NCBI RefSeq assembly: GCF_006716345.1
Contig: NZ_VFOX01000002.1
Location: 806,001 to 870,000 of the forward strand
Length of the DNA: 64,000 nt
Source: Microbacterium saperdae
Lineage (GTDB): Bacteria > Actinomycetota > Actinomycetes > Actinomycetales > Microbacteriaceae
Direction of reading: 5' to 3'
The notes under the pieces are model-generated. The model was not told where the DNA came from. It was given only the letters and a program-made list of their open reading frames with translations, and did not search any database. The stretch's first letter is position 1. Each line of letters opens with the position of its first letter. A program made the position numbers and the translations under genes. This document shows, one piece after another, positions 17,047 to 26,298 of this stretch.

Positions 17047-18034
17047 CCACCGGCACCACCCCGTGCCGATCCTGATCGAGACCGACCTCTGCGACGACGT
17101 CGACGACGCCGGGGCGCTCGCGGTGGCGCACGCCCTGGCCGACGAGGACCGCGTGCGGATCCTCGGCATCGGGATCAACACCTCGGGGCATTGGAGCCAC
17201 AGCGCGGCCCGGGTGCTGAACGGCTACTACGGGCGCCCCGAGCTGCCCGTCGGCATCCTGCATCCGACCACGGATGCGATCGGGCCGGAGGACTATGCGC
17301 GGGCGATCAGCAGGATGCATCCGTCCGCCGCCACTCCCGATCGCATGCCGCCCGCCGTCGACGTGCTGCGCGCGGCACTGGCTGATGCGGATGACGGTTC
17401 GGTCACCCTCGTCTCGATCGGGTATTTCGGGAATCTGGTCGCACTGCTGGACTCCCCCGCGGATGCCTCGGCCCCGCTCGCCGGTCGGGAGCTGGTGCGC
17501 GCCAAGGTCGCCAGGACGGTCGTGATGGGCGGAGTCTTCGGGCGACGAGCCCGGCCGGAGCGCGGTGCGGAACCGGTCTCCGAGACGAACTTCGTCCACG
17601 ATGTCGGGCAGACCGCGAGGTTCCTCGGGGAGTGGCCGGGGTCGATCGACTTCGTGGGGTGGGAGACCGCCGCCGACGTGATCACCGGGCGCACGCTGCC
17701 GCTGACCCAGGGCGATGACAGCCCCGTCGCGATCGCCTACGCGCTGCACAGCGGCAAGGGCACAGGACGCCCGAGCTGGGATCTGCTCGCCGTGATGCTC
17801 AGCGCATCCGAGCTCGAGGGTCATATCGCCTGGAGCGAGCCGGGCACCGTCGCCGTCGATGACATCGCGCGAACACTCTGGACGGCATCCGCCGACGGGG
17901 ACCACCGCTATGCGAAGGTCGTCTCATCGGCGGAGCAGGTCGCCGACATCATCGACGACCATCTGGGGCGTCCGCCGCGCCAGCCGGTCGGAAGCATCTC
18001 CGCGAGCGTGAGCGAGGTCGAGGCATGGTCCTGA
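17039..18034 (+). CDS. Nucleoside-hydrolase-like protein of the D-x-D-D subfamily
   Basis: A 331-residue protein whose N-terminus carries ETDLCDDVDDAGAL, a variant of the DTDxGxDVDDAxAL calcium/ribose motif seen in nucleoside-hydrolase homologues from polysaccharide gene clusters. The first Asp is Glu and the Gly is Cys, so metal or sugar binding may differ. VVMGGVFGRRARP and ETNFVHD are later family-like blocks. ATG 17039 overlaps the previous stop by 8 bases, and the next gene starts 10 bases before this stop, so coupling is tight. It may hydrolyse an N- or O-glycoside other than a nucleoside; this is inference from context. Confidence 0.7.
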   Translation: MTDHRHHPVPILIETDLCDDVDDAGALAVAHALADEDRVRILGIGINTSGHWSHSAARVLNGYYGRPELPVGILHPTTDAIGPEDYARAISRMHPSAATPDRMPPAVDVLRAALADADDGSVTLVSIGYFGNLVALLDSPADASAPLAGRELVRAKVARTVVMGGVFGRRARPERGAEPVSETNFVHDVGQTARFLGEWPGSIDFVGWETAADVITGRTLPLTQGDDSPVAIAYALHSGKGTGRPSWDLLAVMLSASELEGHIAWSEPGTVAVDDIARTLWTASADGDHRYAKVVSSAEQVADIIDDHLGRPPRQPVGSISASVSEVEAWS

Positions 18035-19212
18035 GGATCGGAGTGGCGGGCGCGGGATCCCGCGCCGAACTCGCCACGTACATCCCGCGATTCGGTGCGG
18101 AGATCGTCGTGGTCGCCGACCCCGCGCCACGGGGAGAGGATCGGGCCAGGGAACTGTTCGGGCCATCGGTCGCGGTCGTCCCCGACCATCGTGCGCTCGC
18201 CGCGTTCGATCTCGACGCGGTGTTCGTGCTGACTCCCGATCACACCCACGCCGAGGTCGCCGTCGACCTGCTCGAGGCCGGGATCCCCGTGTATCTCGAG
18301 AAGCCGATCGCGACGCGGATCGACGACGCCGACCGCATCCTCGATGCCGCGTATCGCACCCGCACGCGTCTCGCGATCGGCCACAACATGCGGCACATGC
18401 CGATGGTCCGACTGCTGAAGGACCTGATCGACCGGGGGACGATCGGCGAGGTCAAGACGATCTGGTGCCGGCACTTCATCGGCCACGGCGGGGACTTCTA
18501 CTTCAAGGACTGGCACGCCGAGAGCGAGAAGACGACCGGACTGCTGCTCCAGAAGGGCGCGCACGACATCGACGTGATCCACTGGCTCGCAGGGGCGCCC
18601 AGCAGGGACGTCGTCGCGATGGGGGACCTCATGGTCTACGGCGGGATCGAGGACCGTCGCGACAACTCCGACCGGATGATGGGAACGCTCGCCAGCTACG
18701 ACAACTGGCCCCCGCTCGCGCAGAAGGAACTCAACCCGGTGATCGACATCGAGGACGTCTCGCTCATGACGATGCGGCTCGACAACGGCGTGCTCGCCAC
18801 GTATCAGCAGTGCGCGTTCGCGCCCGACTACTGGCGCAACTACACCGTCATCGGCACCGAAGGGCGGCTGGAGAACTTCGGCGACTCCGACGGAGGGATC
18901 GTGCGCCTGTGGAACCGGCGGTCGGAGTACAACGGGCAGGGCGACGCGGACTTCGAGATCCCTCTCGGCGAGGGCACCCACGGCGGGGCGGATGTGGCGA
19001 TCGTCGAGGAGTTCCTCGGCTTTCTCCGCGGGGACAGAACTCTCGAGACCTCGCCGGTCGCCGCACGGGACAGCGTCGCGGCCGGGATCGCGGCGACCAC
19101 GTCGATCCGGAGCGGTGCGGCACCTCAACGGGTGGTCGAGCTCGATCCGGCGATCCGCACGTACTTCGACGGCGGCCAGCTCGACGCGGCGGTGCGCACG
19201 GGGCGCGGATGA
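18025..19212 (+). CDS. Gfo/Idh/MocA-family NAD(P)-dependent oxidoreductase
   Basis: A 395-residue oxidoreductase. The Rossmann motif is GVAGAGSRAELA at residues 5-16, the catalytic-lysine motif is YLEKPIATR near residue 90, and the substrate-site histidine is in KGAHDIDVIHWLAG near residue 178. Enzymes of this family oxidise or reduce sugars, inositols and related polyols, or act in oxidation-elimination glycoside cleavage. The GH42-like enzyme and nucleoside-hydrolase-like protein precede it in the same run with overlapping ends, so it likely handles the sugar released by them. It has no signal peptide and acts in the cytoplasm. Confidence 0.88.
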   Translation: MVLRIGVAGAGSRAELATYIPRFGAEIVVVADPAPRGEDRARELFGPSVAVVPDHRALAAFDLDAVFVLTPDHTHAEVAVDLLEAGIPVYLEKPIATRIDDADRILDAAYRTRTRLAIGHNMRHMPMVRLLKDLIDRGTIGEVKTIWCRHFIGHGGDFYFKDWHAESEKTTGLLLQKGAHDIDVIHWLAGAPSRDVVAMGDLMVYGGIEDRRDNSDRMMGTLASYDNWPPLAQKELNPVIDIEDVSLMTMRLDNGVLATYQQCAFAPDYWRNYTVIGTEGRLENFGDSDGGIVRLWNRRSEYNGQGDADFEIPLGEGTHGGADVAIVEEFLGFLRGDRTLETSPVAARDSVAAGIAATTSIRSGAAPQRVVELDPAIRTYFDGGQLDAAVRTGRG

Positions 19213-19269
19213 AGCCCGGAATCGAGCGGTCTCAGGAGTAGTCTGACCGCATCGATTCGAGGAGGAATC

Positions 19270-19701
19270 ATGGTTCCCGAGATCAACTACTGGGCCGTTC
19301 TGCTGGCCACCGCGTCGAGCATGATCGTCGGCTCGATCTGGTACACGCCGAAGGTGTTCGGGACGCGGTGGTCGAAGCTCGCGAACGTCGACATGGACCG
19401 CCCCGCCGCGAGCGCGACGATGGCCATCATCACGACCGTGATCGTGAGCTTCATCACGGCATGGGTGCTCGCCGGAGCATCCGCCATCGCCTGGCACTTC
19501 TACGGCGGATCCTTCTTCTGGGGCGCGATCGTCACGGCGGTCACGCTGTGGGCGGGCTTCACGGCCGCGCGATTCATCACGCACGACGCCTTCGAAGGAC
19601 GCCCCACCGCACTCACGACTCTCAACATCGCGCACGAGCTCGTCACGGTCGTCGTCATGGGCGTGCTGATCGGGGTGTGGCCGCCGGCATTGATGGGCTG
19701 A
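19270..19701 (+). CDS. DUF1761-family small membrane protein
   Basis: A 143-residue protein with four hydrophobic segments, beginning INYWAVLLATASSMIVGSIWYTPKVFG and typical of the DUF1761 family (only the opening is given here as INYWAVLLATASSMIVGS). It has a strong GAGGAGG ribosome site at 19259-19265. The family has no assigned function. It is 57 bases from the Gfo/Idh gene and could be separately transcribed. Confidence 0.75.
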   Translation: MVPEINYWAVLLATASSMIVGSIWYTPKVFGTRWSKLANVDMDRPAASATMAIITTVIVSFITAWVLAGASAIAWHFYGGSFFWGAIVTAVTLWAGFTAARFITHDAFEGRPTALTTLNIAHELVTVVVMGVLIGVWPPALMG

Positions 19702-19845
19702 GCGAGTTCCGAAAAATCTCATAAAGGAGCGGAAACAGGGGTTCACAGGGCTTCCCTGATCGCCTGCGACGTGACAAACTCTCCCCGCGGCCTTCTGGCT
19801 GCCTGCGTGCATGGATCGCGCGCGGTTCAGACCGGGAGGGTCTTC

Positions 19846-21090
19846 ATGTCGTATTCGTCGCGCCGATCGGCGCCGTGGATGCTCGCAGCCGCGCTCGCGG
19901 CGGGCCTCCTGGTGGCGGGCGCGGTCCCGGCCGCATCAGGATCCGCTGTCCCGGATGCCACCGCCGATCCGGAACTCTCCGTCTCGTTGGCCTACGAGTT
20001 CCTGGATGCCCGCGTCGACGAGTTCTGTGACGGTGACGGGCACTGCCTCCCGCGCAGCTACCAGGGCGGATTCTTCACCACTCCGACCTGGGACTTCACG
20101 CCCTCCTTCGTCTACGACGATGCGCTGGTCGTGATCGCGTACACGGCGAGAGGCCTCCCCGACGACATCCGCCGCGCCAGGGCGATCGGCGACACCCTGC
20201 TCTTCGTGCAGGCGAACGATCCGATCGGCGACGGCCGCACCCGCGCGTCCTACGAGCCGCACGGCATCCGGCAGGGCCGGGTGGAGATCACGGGACCGGG
20301 AACCTTCACCGGGAATCAGGCGTGGGTGGGGATGGCGCTCGCGCGGCTGTTCCACGCGACCGGCGATCAGAAGTACCTCGACGGTGCGGTCGAGGTCGCG
20401 CAGTGGATTCAGGCGAACACGGCCGACACCGTGCGCGTCCCCTACGGGTACACCGGCGGGCAGCTCGAGGACGGCACCTCGCTCGTGTGGAAGTCCACGG
20501 AGCACAACACCGACATCGCCGGCTTCTTCTCGCAGCTGGCCGCACTCACCGGTGACACGGTGTGGGCGGATCGTGCCGCTGTCGCCGCGAACTTCGTGAC
20601 GGCGATGCAGGCCGCAGACGGGCACGTCGACACCGGCACGCTGCTGGACGGATCCACCGTCAACACCTACCCGGTACCCCTCGACGCGCAGACGTGGAGC
20701 TACCTCGGTACCGGCGACGCCCGTTACGGCGCCGCCCTCGACTGGACCCTCGCGCACCTCATCGCCACGGACGGCCCGTACAGCGGTCCGTCGATCAGCG
20801 GCACCGATGTGTCGAAGGTCTGGTTCGAAGGCAGCGGCCACCTGGCCTTGTCGCTGAAGCTGCGCGGCGGTCCGGGCGACGCGGCCCGTGCGGAGTCGCT
20901 GCTTTCCGGCATCCGTCTGGCGCAGCGCGATGCCCTGAACGGCGATGGCAAAGGCATCGTCGCGACCTCGACGGACGGCCTGGACTCCGGATTCGGCGAT
21001 CTCTACTACGCCAGCCTGCACACCGGGACGACCGCGTGGTACCTGCTCGCGGCGGCCGGGGACAACCCCTTCCGCCTGCCGACCGACTGA
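19846..21090 (+). CDS. Secreted (alpha/alpha)-barrel-like protein, possible glycosidase
   Basis: A 414-residue protein with a Sec-type signal peptide (about 1-40, hydrophobic core MLAAALAAGLLVAGAVPA) after a GGGAGG ribosome site. The mature part has repeated helical hairpins with motifs such as FTGNQAWVGMALARLFHATG, YLDGAVEVAQWIQANT and STEHNTDIAGFF. These resemble six-hairpin (alpha/alpha) toroid enzymes such as polysaccharide hydrolases or lyases. Two cysteines (CDGDGHC near residue 62) may form an extracellular disulfide. A longer GTG start at 19771 is possible but gives a poor leader. No family is assigned with confidence. Confidence 0.6.
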   Translation: MSYSSRRSAPWMLAAALAAGLLVAGAVPAASGSAVPDATADPELSVSLAYEFLDARVDEFCDGDGHCLPRSYQGGFFTTPTWDFTPSFVYDDALVVIAYTARGLPDDIRRARAIGDTLLFVQANDPIGDGRTRASYEPHGIRQGRVEITGPGTFTGNQAWVGMALARLFHATGDQKYLDGAVEVAQWIQANTADTVRVPYGYTGGQLEDGTSLVWKSTEHNTDIAGFFSQLAALTGDTVWADRAAVAANFVTAMQAADGHVDTGTLLDGSTVNTYPVPLDAQTWSYLGTGDARYGAALDWTLAHLIATDGPYSGPSISGTDVSKVWFEGSGHLALSLKLRGGPGDAARAESLLSGIRLAQRDALNGDGKGIVATSTDGLDSGFGDLYYASLHTGTTAWYLLAAAGDNPFRLPTD

Positions 21091-21126
21091 CCGGCAGCGG
21101 TCCGGCCACCCTTTCGGGCCGAGGGG

Positions 21127-21830
<704 letters not shown>

Positions 21831-21834
<4 letters not shown>

Positions 21835-22079
21835 TCGACGACCTCGATGCCGACGACATCCTCGATCACGGAGTTGGAGAGCACCTCGTCGGCGACGCGC
21901 TTCGCCTCGGCGAGCAGCTCGTCGGTGACCTCGCCCTCGACGGTGAGCTCGAAGCGCTTGCCGATGCGGACATCGGTGAAGCCCTCGACGCCGAGACGCG
22001 TGAACGCTCCGGAGACGGCCTTCCCCTGCGGGTCGAGCAGTTCGGGCTTGGGCATGACGTCGACGACGATGGTGGGCAT
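21831..22079 (-). CDS. purS: Phosphoribosylformylglycinamidine synthase subunit PurS
   Basis: An 82-residue PurS subunit that bridges PurQ and PurL. The opening [20 protein letters not shown] and the central [20 protein letters not shown] are characteristic. It lies directly before purQ with an ATGA overlap, the normal order in Gram-positive bacteria. Confidence 0.97.
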
Positions 22080-22141
22080 GAAAGGCTCCGGAAGTCGCGG
22101 GAAGGCTGGCGCCCTCAGTCTACCGGCCCGCGCCGGGCGCG

Positions 22142-22675
22142 TTATTCCGCGTGGAAGACGGTGTGCAAGTCGCCGATCAGGTCCCGACCGCCGAGGCCGT
22201 CGATCTCGAACAGCACGGAGATGCCGATGACGTGGCTGCCGAGTTCCTCGACGAGCTGGCGTCCTGCGGCGAGCGTGCCACCGGTGGCGAGGACATCATC
22301 GATCAGCAGGACGCGGGATCCGGCGGGCAGATCGTCGTGCATCTCGATCGTGGCGGTGCCGTACTCGAGTGCGTAGTCGACGGATGCCGCGGGGCGGGGG
22401 AGCTTGCCCGCCTTGCGGATCGGGATGAGCCCGACTCCCGCGGCGATGGCAGCGGCGCCGGCGAGGATGAACCCGCGTGCCTCGATGCCGGCGACCACGT
22501 CGAACTGACCGGCGAACGGTTCCAGGATCGCCTCGGTCGTGGCCTTCAGCGCCTCGGCGTCCGCGAGCAGCGGCGTGATGTCGCGGAACACGATGCCGGG
22601 CTCGGGGTAGTCCGGGATGCTCCGGATCAGGGAGGCGGCGCGGGTGAGGGCAGGGGAGAGTTCGGCTTCGGGCAC
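22142..22675 (-). CDS. apt: Adenine phosphoribosyltransferase
   Basis: A 177-residue type I phosphoribosyltransferase that salvages adenine to AMP with PRPP. The PRPP loop is VLLIDDVLATGGTLAAGRQL, and IPDYPEPGIVFRDITPLLAD near residue 15 is the Apt opening motif. It is 62 bases upstream of purS on the same strand and shares a divergent control region with the cellobiose operon. Confidence 0.96.
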   Translation of the reverse strand: MPEAELSPALTRAASLIRSIPDYPEPGIVFRDITPLLADAEALKATTEAILEPFAGQFDVVAGIEARGFILAGAAAIAAGVGLIPIRKAGKLPRPAASVDYALEYGTATIEMHDDLPAGSRVLLIDDVLATGGTLAAGRQLVEELGSHVIGISVLFEIDGLGGRDLIGDLHTVFHAE

Positions 22676-22706
22676 CGGGCAAGATTACCCGCGTTCCCTG
22701 CATCCC

Positions 22707-22787
22707 GACGATCCGCGGAGCCGGTGACGATTCGCGGAGAGATCTCCGGGATTCCTCCGCCGAACGTCGACGTGTCCGCGAATCGTC
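22707..22787. repeat. Palindromic intergenic element upstream of the ceb promoter
   Basis: GACGATTCGCGGA (22726-22738) is perfectly reverse-complemented at 22775-22787, and a third related copy, CGACGATCCGCGGAG, starts at 22706. The inner part contains GAGAGATCTCC. It lies between apt and cebE, outside the CebR sites. Confidence 0.6.
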
Positions 22788-22802
22788 CGCCACGGCACTC
22801 GC

Positions 22803-22864
22803 TTGACATTCGTGGGAGCGCTCCCATAGAGTGACTGCTCAGTTCGTGGGAGCGCTCCCACGAA
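22803..22864 (+). promoter_or_regulatory. cebE promoter with two CebR operators
   Basis: TTGACA (22803-22808), 18 bases, then TAGAGT (22827-22832) form the promoter. The spacer holds TGGGAGCGCTCCCA (22813-22826), which is exactly the published CebR consensus box. A second identical core lies in a 22-base perfect palindrome at 22843-22864, just after the start site region. Occupation of both should block transcription until cello-oligosaccharide releases CebR. Confidence 0.88.
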
Positions 22865-22913
22865 TCCCCGAAAGCACCATCACCGCACGAAAACCCGCAC
22901 AAAGGAGTGACTT

Positions 22914-24224
22914 GTGAACACACGTGCCCGCCGCCGGATCCTGACGATTGCCGCCGCGGCATCCGTATCCGCCCTCGCCCTGGCCGGCTGCTCTGCCAAC
23001 GCCGGAGACGCCGAAGAGCCCAGCGCCGATGAAGACGTCACGCTGACCGTGACCACCTTCGGCACCTTCGGCTACGAAGACCTGTACAAGGAGTACGAGA
23101 AGCTCCACCCGAACGTGACGATCGAGGCGACCAACATCGACACGGGCGGCAACGCCCGCACCGACGCGTTCACCAAGATCGCCGCCGGTTCCGGCCTCAG
23201 CGACGTCGTCGCGATCGAGGAAGGCTGGCTCGGCGCGATCATGGACGTGTCCGACACCTTCGTCGACCTGCGCGACTACGGCATCGAGGACCGCAAGGAC
23301 GACTGGGTCGACTGGAAGTACGGTCAGGCGACGGATGCCGAGGGTCGCGTGATCGGCTACGGCACCGACATCGGTCCCTCGGGCATCTGCTACAACGGTG
23401 CCGCGTTCGAAGCGGCCGGCCTGCCGAGCGATCGCGAGTCCGTGGCCGAGCTGCTCAACGGCGACTGGGAGAACTACTTCTCCGTCGGCGCCGACTACAC
23501 CGCCAAGACCGGCAAGGCCTGGTACGACCACTCCGGCTTCGTCTGGAACGCCATGGTCAACCAGCTCGATGAGGGCTACTACACCGCGGACGGCGAGCTG
23601 AACGTCGAGGGCAACGACGAGCTCAAGGCGCGCTTCGAGCAGCTGGGCGCCGCGACCGAGGGCGGCCAGTCCGCCGCGCAGACCGCGTGGGACTGGAACG
23701 GCGGCAAGTCGTTCGTCGACGGCACCTTCGCCACCTTCGTGTGCCCGGGCTGGATGCTCGGCGTCGTGCAGGGTCAGGTCGAAGCCGGCGGCGGCGACGC
23801 GTCCACCGGGTGGGACTTCGCCGACGTCTTCCCGGGCGGAGCAGCCAACTGGGGTGGCGCATTCCTGTCGATCCCCGAGTCCTCGGAGCACAAGAAGGCA
23901 GCCGCTGAGCTCGCCGACTGGCTGACGCAGCCCGACCAGCAGGTCAAGCAGTCCGCTGCTGCGGGCAACTTCCCGTCCACGATCAAGGCGCAGGAGACGC
24001 TGGCCGCAGATGCGACGCCGAACGCGTTCTTCAACGACGCTCCCACCGGAGCGATCCTCGCCGAGCGTGCCAAGGGCGTCGTTGCGCAGTTCAAGGGTGC
24101 GGATGACTCGGTCATCCAGGAGAACGTCTTCGGTCCGGCTCTGAGCAGCCTCGACCGCGGCGAGACCGACACCAAGGGCGCCTGGGATCAGGCCATCCAG
24201 CTGCTGAACGACCTGGTCGGCTGA
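22914..24224 (+). CDS. cebE: Cellobiose/cellotriose ABC transporter substrate-binding lipoprotein
   Basis: A 436-residue solute-binding lipoprotein starting at GTG with AAAGGAG upstream; lipobox LAGC gives Cys26. LTVTTFGTFGYEDLYKEYEK near residue 44 and GLSDVVAIEEGWLG near residue 96 resemble CebE-type proteins. It is the first gene of an operon behind two CebR boxes and is followed by two permeases, a GH1 beta-glucosidase and a LacI-family gene, the same content as the Streptomyces ceb system. Related beta-glucosides such as gentiobiose remain possible. Confidence 0.88.
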   Translation: MNTRARRRILTIAAAASVSALALAGCSANAGDAEEPSADEDVTLTVTTFGTFGYEDLYKEYEKLHPNVTIEATNIDTGGNARTDAFTKIAAGSGLSDVVAIEEGWLGAIMDVSDTFVDLRDYGIEDRKDDWVDWKYGQATDAEGRVIGYGTDIGPSGICYNGAAFEAAGLPSDRESVAELLNGDWENYFSVGADYTAKTGKAWYDHSGFVWNAMVNQLDEGYYTADGELNVEGNDELKARFEQLGAATEGGQSAAQTAWDWNGGKSFVDGTFATFVCPGWMLGVVQGQVEAGGGDASTGWDFADVFPGGAANWGGAFLSIPESSEHKKAAAELADWLTQPDQQVKQSAAAGNFPSTIKAQETLAADATPNAFFNDAPTGAILAERAKGVVAQFKGADDSVIQENVFGPALSSLDRGETDTKGAWDQAIQLLNDLVG

Positions 24225-24233
24225 CACCCTCCC

Positions 24234-24295
24234 CTCGACAGGCTCGGCGATCCGCCACGGGCTCCGCCCGGAGCAGGATGGCCGAGCCTGTCGAG
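24234..24295. repeat. 15-bp inverted repeat (CGACAGGCTCGGC type) between cebE and cebF
   Basis: CTCGACAGGCTCGGC (24234-24248) pairs exactly with GCCGAGCCTGTCGAG (24281-24295). This 62-base hairpin lies inside the operon. Its CGACAGGCTC core is a motif commonly dispersed between genes in related actinobacteria. It could stabilise the cebE message or partly terminate so that binding protein exceeds permease. Confidence 0.75.
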
Positions 24296-24367
24296 ACCTC
24301 CGCACGGTGTCGCGCCCCTCGGCGGGCTCGGATGCCATTCGCTGCACGACCCACGCAAGGACCCCCC

Positions 24368-25411
24368 ATGACTCTCACGGCTCCGCCCGCGGAACGCCGG
24401 GATGCGGCATCCGACCAGGTGCCGGATGCCCCGGCGAAGCGCCCCTGGCGTCACCGGCTGTCCCGGTTCGACCAGAACGCCTCCCCGTACTTCTACATCT
24501 CGCCCTTCTTCCTCCTGTTCGGTCTGGTGGGCCTGTTCCCACTGCTGTACACGGTCTACGTGGCCGTGCACGACTGGGATCTGCTCAAGGGCGAGGGTGA
24601 CTTCGTGGGCGTGGGGAACTTCGTCGAGATCCTCGGCGACGCCATGTTCTGGAACTCGATCGGCAACACGCTGAGCATCTTCCTGCTCTCCGCGATCCCG
24701 CAGCTGGCCGTCGCCCTCGTGATCGCCTACCTGCTGGACCGGGGCCTGCGGGCGCCGACGTTCTGGCGCATGAGCGTGCTCATCCCGTTCGTGGTCACCC
24801 CCGTCGCCGTGGCGATCATCTTCTCCAGCATCTTCAACGAGGCGGACGGCCTCGCCAACAACCTCCTGAACCTCATCGGCATCGCCGATCAGGAGTGGAA
24901 GCACAACACCGCCCTGTCGCACATCGCGATCGCGGTCATGGTGAACTTCCGCTGGACGGGCTACAACGCCCTGATCCTCCTCGCCGCCATGCAGGCGGTG
25001 CCGCGCGACCTCTACGAATCCGCCGCCCTCGACGGTGCGGGTGCGGGGCGCCGCTTCTTCTCGATCACGATCCCCACGATCCGTCCCACCCTGATCTTCG
25101 TGATCATCACGGCGACGATCGGCGGTCTGCAGATCTTCGCGGAGCCCCGCCTGTTCGACGTCTCGACCGCGGGCGGCATCGGCGGCAGCGACCGGCAGTT
25201 CCAGACCACGGTGCTGTTCCTGTGGGAGCTGGCGTTCTTCCGCCGCAACCTCGGGGAAGCCTCGGCGGTCGCCATCCTGCTGTTCCTGCTGATCGTCGGG
25301 ATCGGCGTGATCAACTTCCTGATCTCGCGCCGCATCTCCACCGGCGACGCCCCGAAGAACCGCGCCGCGCGCCGCCGCGCCCGCACCTCCACCCAGAAGG
25401 ACGCACGATGA
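24368..25411 (+). CDS. cebF: Cellobiose ABC transporter permease CebF-like
   Basis: A 347-residue permease with about six helices (YISPFFLLFGLVGLFPLLYT first) and EAA loop ESAALDGAGAGRRFFSITIP. I chose ATG 24368; the 30-residue extension upstream is Arg/Ala-rich repeat-derived sequence. Its end overlaps cebG by 4 bases. It forms the pore with CebG; the ATPase is expected to be a shared MsiK encoded elsewhere. Confidence 0.9.
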   Translation: MTLTAPPAERRDAASDQVPDAPAKRPWRHRLSRFDQNASPYFYISPFFLLFGLVGLFPLLYTVYVAVHDWDLLKGEGDFVGVGNFVEILGDAMFWNSIGNTLSIFLLSAIPQLAVALVIAYLLDRGLRAPTFWRMSVLIPFVVTPVAVAIIFSSIFNEADGLANNLLNLIGIADQEWKHNTALSHIAIAVMVNFRWTGYNALILLAAMQAVPRDLYESAALDGAGAGRRFFSITIPTIRPTLIFVIITATIGGLQIFAEPRLFDVSTAGGIGGSDRQFQTTVLFLWELAFFRRNLGEASAVAILLFLLIVGIGVINFLISRRISTGDAPKNRAARRRARTSTQKDAR

Positions 25412-26298
25412 CCGCCACCCAGGCACTGAGCGTGCCCGAGAAGATCCGCCGCCGTCGGAGCATGTCCGTCGGCACGGCCGGAATCGGCAGTCGGCCCGGA
25501 TTCCTCACCTACGGCCTGCTCGCGGCCTTCATCATCGGCAGCGTCTATCCGCTGTGGTGGTCGGTCGTGGTGGCGAGCGGCACGAACGCGACGCGCGGTG
25601 AGACCCTGCCGCTGATCCCCGGTGGCAACTTCTTCGCGAACGCCGCGAAGGTGTTCGACGCGATCCCGTTCTGGTTGGCGCTGGGCAACTCGTTCCTCAT
25701 CTCGGCGATCATCACGATCTCGGTCGTCACCTTCTCGACGCTCGCCGGCTACGCCTTCGCGAAGCTCAAGTTCAAGGGACGCGAGGGGCTCATGGTCTTC
25801 GTGATCGCGACCATGGCGATCCCCACGCAGCTGGGCATCATCCCGCTGTTCATGCTGATGCGCGAGCTCGGCTGGACCGGGTCGATCGGCGCCGTGATCG
25901 TGCCGACGCTCGTCACCGCGTTCGGTGTGTTCTTCATGCGGCAGTACCTGGTCGACGTCATCCCCGACGAGCTGATCGAGGCGGCACGGATGGACGGCGC
26001 GAACCAGTTCCGCACCTTCCTCACGGTCGGCATCCCGGCGGCCCGGCCCGCCATGGCGATCCTCGGACTCTTCACCTTCATGACCGCGTGGACGGACTAC
26101 CTCTGGCCGCTCATCGTGCTCTCCCCGCAGAATCCGACGCTGCAGACCGCGCTCAGCCAGTTGCAGTCCGGCTACTACGTCGACTACTCGATCGTGCTCG
26201 CCGGCGCGGTGCTCGCGACCCTTCCGCTTCTCGTGCTCTTCGTGGTCGCGGGTCGGCAGCTGGTCAGTGGCATCATGGCGGGCGCGGTGAAAGGATGA
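25408..26298 (+). CDS. cebG: Cellobiose ABC transporter permease CebG-like
   Basis: A 296-residue permease whose ATG overlaps the cebF stop (ATGA). First helix FLTYGLLAAFIIGSVYPLWW; EAA loop EAARMDGANQFRTFLTVGIP. Its own stop overlaps the beta-glucosidase start by 4 bases, so transport and hydrolysis are translationally coupled. Confidence 0.92.
   Translation: MTATQALSVPEKIRRRRSMSVGTAGIGSRPGFLTYGLLAAFIIGSVYPLWWSVVVASGTNATRGETLPLIPGGNFFANAAKVFDAIPFWLALGNSFLISAIITISVVTFSTLAGYAFAKLKFKGREGLMVFVIATMAIPTQLGIIPLFMLMRELGWTGSIGAVIVPTLVTAFGVFFMRQYLVDVIPDELIEAARMDGANQFRTFLTVGIPAARPAMAILGLFTFMTAWTDYLWPLIVLSPQNPTLQTALSQLQSGYYVDYSIVLAGAVLATLPLLVLFVVAGRQLVSGIMAGAVKG

Noticed and set aside
22080..22141. A purine riboswitch ahead of purS
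   Set aside because: The gap is only 62 bases and shows no conserved purine aptamer pairing.
24278..24367. Longer cebF start at 24278
   Set aside because: The extension is encoded by the hairpin repeat and is Arg/Ala-rich, unlike a permease N-terminus.
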